Assembly (NCBI GenBank): GCA_024637035.1
Contig: JAGXFW010000015.1
Span: 101,910-165,909 of the forward strand
DNA: 64,000 nucleotides
Source: Actinomycetes bacterium
GTDB taxonomy: Bacteria; Actinomycetota; Thermoleophilia; RBG-16-64-13
Direction of reading: 5' to 3'
Below the pieces are notes generated by a model. The model searched no databases and was not told the DNA's origin. It saw only the letters and a list, made by a program, of their open reading frames with translations. Each line of letters opens with the position of its first letter. The stretch's first letter is position 1. Made by a program: the position numbers and the translations under genes. Positions 63,451 to 64,000 of the stretch are shown here, one piece after another.

Positions 63451-63730
63451 AGGAGTCTCCTTATCGATGGTATGACGCCTCGGCCCGAACCGCCGCAAGA
63501 CTGCGCGCTCCGCCGGCACTGCCTTTGATGCCCACCGCCCGCGGGTTCTGAACCGTGGCCGAACGACGCGCCCCCGCCCGGATGCAGTCCAACCAGATGT
63601 GCTATTCTTGGCTTCAGCATTCGATAGGTTCTTTCTCTAGGCGCCGCGCTGAGCTCCTCACCGTTCTCCTCGCCCCGTTTGCAGTCTCCCCTAATCGTAT
63701 GCCGTACGGTAATTCTGCAACGGAGGAATG

Positions 63731-64000
63731 ATGAGTCAGTCGAAGCTGTATGTGGGTAACCTCACGTACGACACCACCGAGACCACCATCGAGGCGGCTT
63801 TCGCTGCCCACGGATCGGTGACCTCGGTCGCTCTGATCACAGATCGCGACACCGGCCGCCCCAAGGGCTTCGGTTTCGTCGAGATGGGTTCGGACGAAGA
63901 AGCACTGGCAGCCAAGACGGCCCTTGACGGGACCGACATGGGCGGCCGCGCAATCAAGGTCGACATCGCCAAAGAACGTGAGCCTCGCTCCGGCGGTAGC
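63731..64000 (+). CDS. RRM-type RNA-binding protein, 3' end cut by window
   Basis: At least 90 residues of a small RNA-recognition-motif protein. RNP2 KLYVGNL and RNP1 KGFGFVEM are intact, and the domain ends near residue 82 with KVDIAKE, followed by the start of a basic Gly/Ser tail typical of bacterial RRM proteins. GGAGG precedes ATG 63731, with an adjacent ATG at 63728. Such proteins bind single-stranded RNA and are often cold-induced. The 280 bp before it (63451-63730) hold a near-palindrome TGCCGTACGGTA at about 63699 and no gene. Confidence 0.88.
   Translation, partial: MSQSKLYVGNLTYDTTETTIEAAFAAHGSVTSVALITDRDTGRPKGFGFVEMGSDEEALAAKTALDGTDMGGRAIKVDIAKEREPRSGGS

Overview
The window is GC-rich (roughly 64%) bacterial DNA with dense, often translationally coupled genes. 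Three proteins carry cell-wall-binding repeat 2 (CWB2) arrays, two genes look leaderless, and an oxygen-sensitive Fe-S/tungsten enzyme cluster and two UGA-interrupted selenoprotein genes are present. This suggests an anaerobic, selenocysteine-using member of the Actinomycetota, perhaps an uncultured Coriobacteriia-like lineage. The taxonomic placement is inference; no rRNA or marker gene lies in the window.

Layout. 1-10 kb: the 3' part of a transglutaminase-like membrane protein; a thiamine/HMP locus on the minus strand (TPP riboswitch, thiN, ykoF, ykoE, then a three-in-one ECF transporter protein), interrupted by a MITE-like inverted-repeat element; a membrane protein ending in an endonuclease/exonuclease/phosphatase domain; an SDR. 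10-25 kb: tRNA-Ser(GCT) and tRNA-Arg(ACG) with promoter and terminator, then an accessory stretch with an IS21-type transposase remnant, a 2373-residue CWB2 surface protein with a HEIAH motif, a lipoprotein, a CWB2/solute-binding-protein chimera beside a remnant of a related gene, and a CWB2 polysaccharide deacetylase; then tadA, a PAS-GGDEF protein and TspO. 25.6-29.5 kb: tRNA-Ser(CGA), a PPOX flavoprotein and a compact apparent RiPP cassette (73-residue precursor candidate plus two radical SAM/SPASM enzymes), convergent with a deiodinase-like selenoprotein. 29.6-46 kb: DUF3465, MscL, a membrane sulfite-oxidase-like protein, a DUF3048 lipoprotein, a sphingoid-base gene pair (serine palmitoyltransferase and 3-ketodihydrosphingosine reductase), a decayed SRPBCC gene, hicBA, a radical SAM plus methyltransferase pair, a fused ABC transporter, a hybrid histidine kinase and two MFS carriers.

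46.2-57 kb on the minus strand holds a complete, uninterrupted bamBCDEFGHI-type cluster: the tungsten AOR-family catalytic subunit, Fe-S proteins, a double HdrA-like flavoprotein, an MvhD-like subunit with an in-frame UGA at a conserved cysteine position, and NuoE/F/G-like subunits. In delta-proteobacteria this set is the ATP-independent class II benzoyl-CoA reductase, thought to use flavin-based electron bifurcation. 57-64 kb: a LolA-like protein with an ABC-2 exporter, then lpd-like, rpiB and a methyltransferase in overlapping order, and the start of an RRM-type RNA-binding protein.

The strongest points are the minimal two-radical-SAM RiPP cassette, the two selenoproteins (each with a plausible bSECIS hairpin), the complete bam-type cluster in this genomic setting, the apparent bacterial sphingolipid genes, and several visible fossils of gene duplication and decay.
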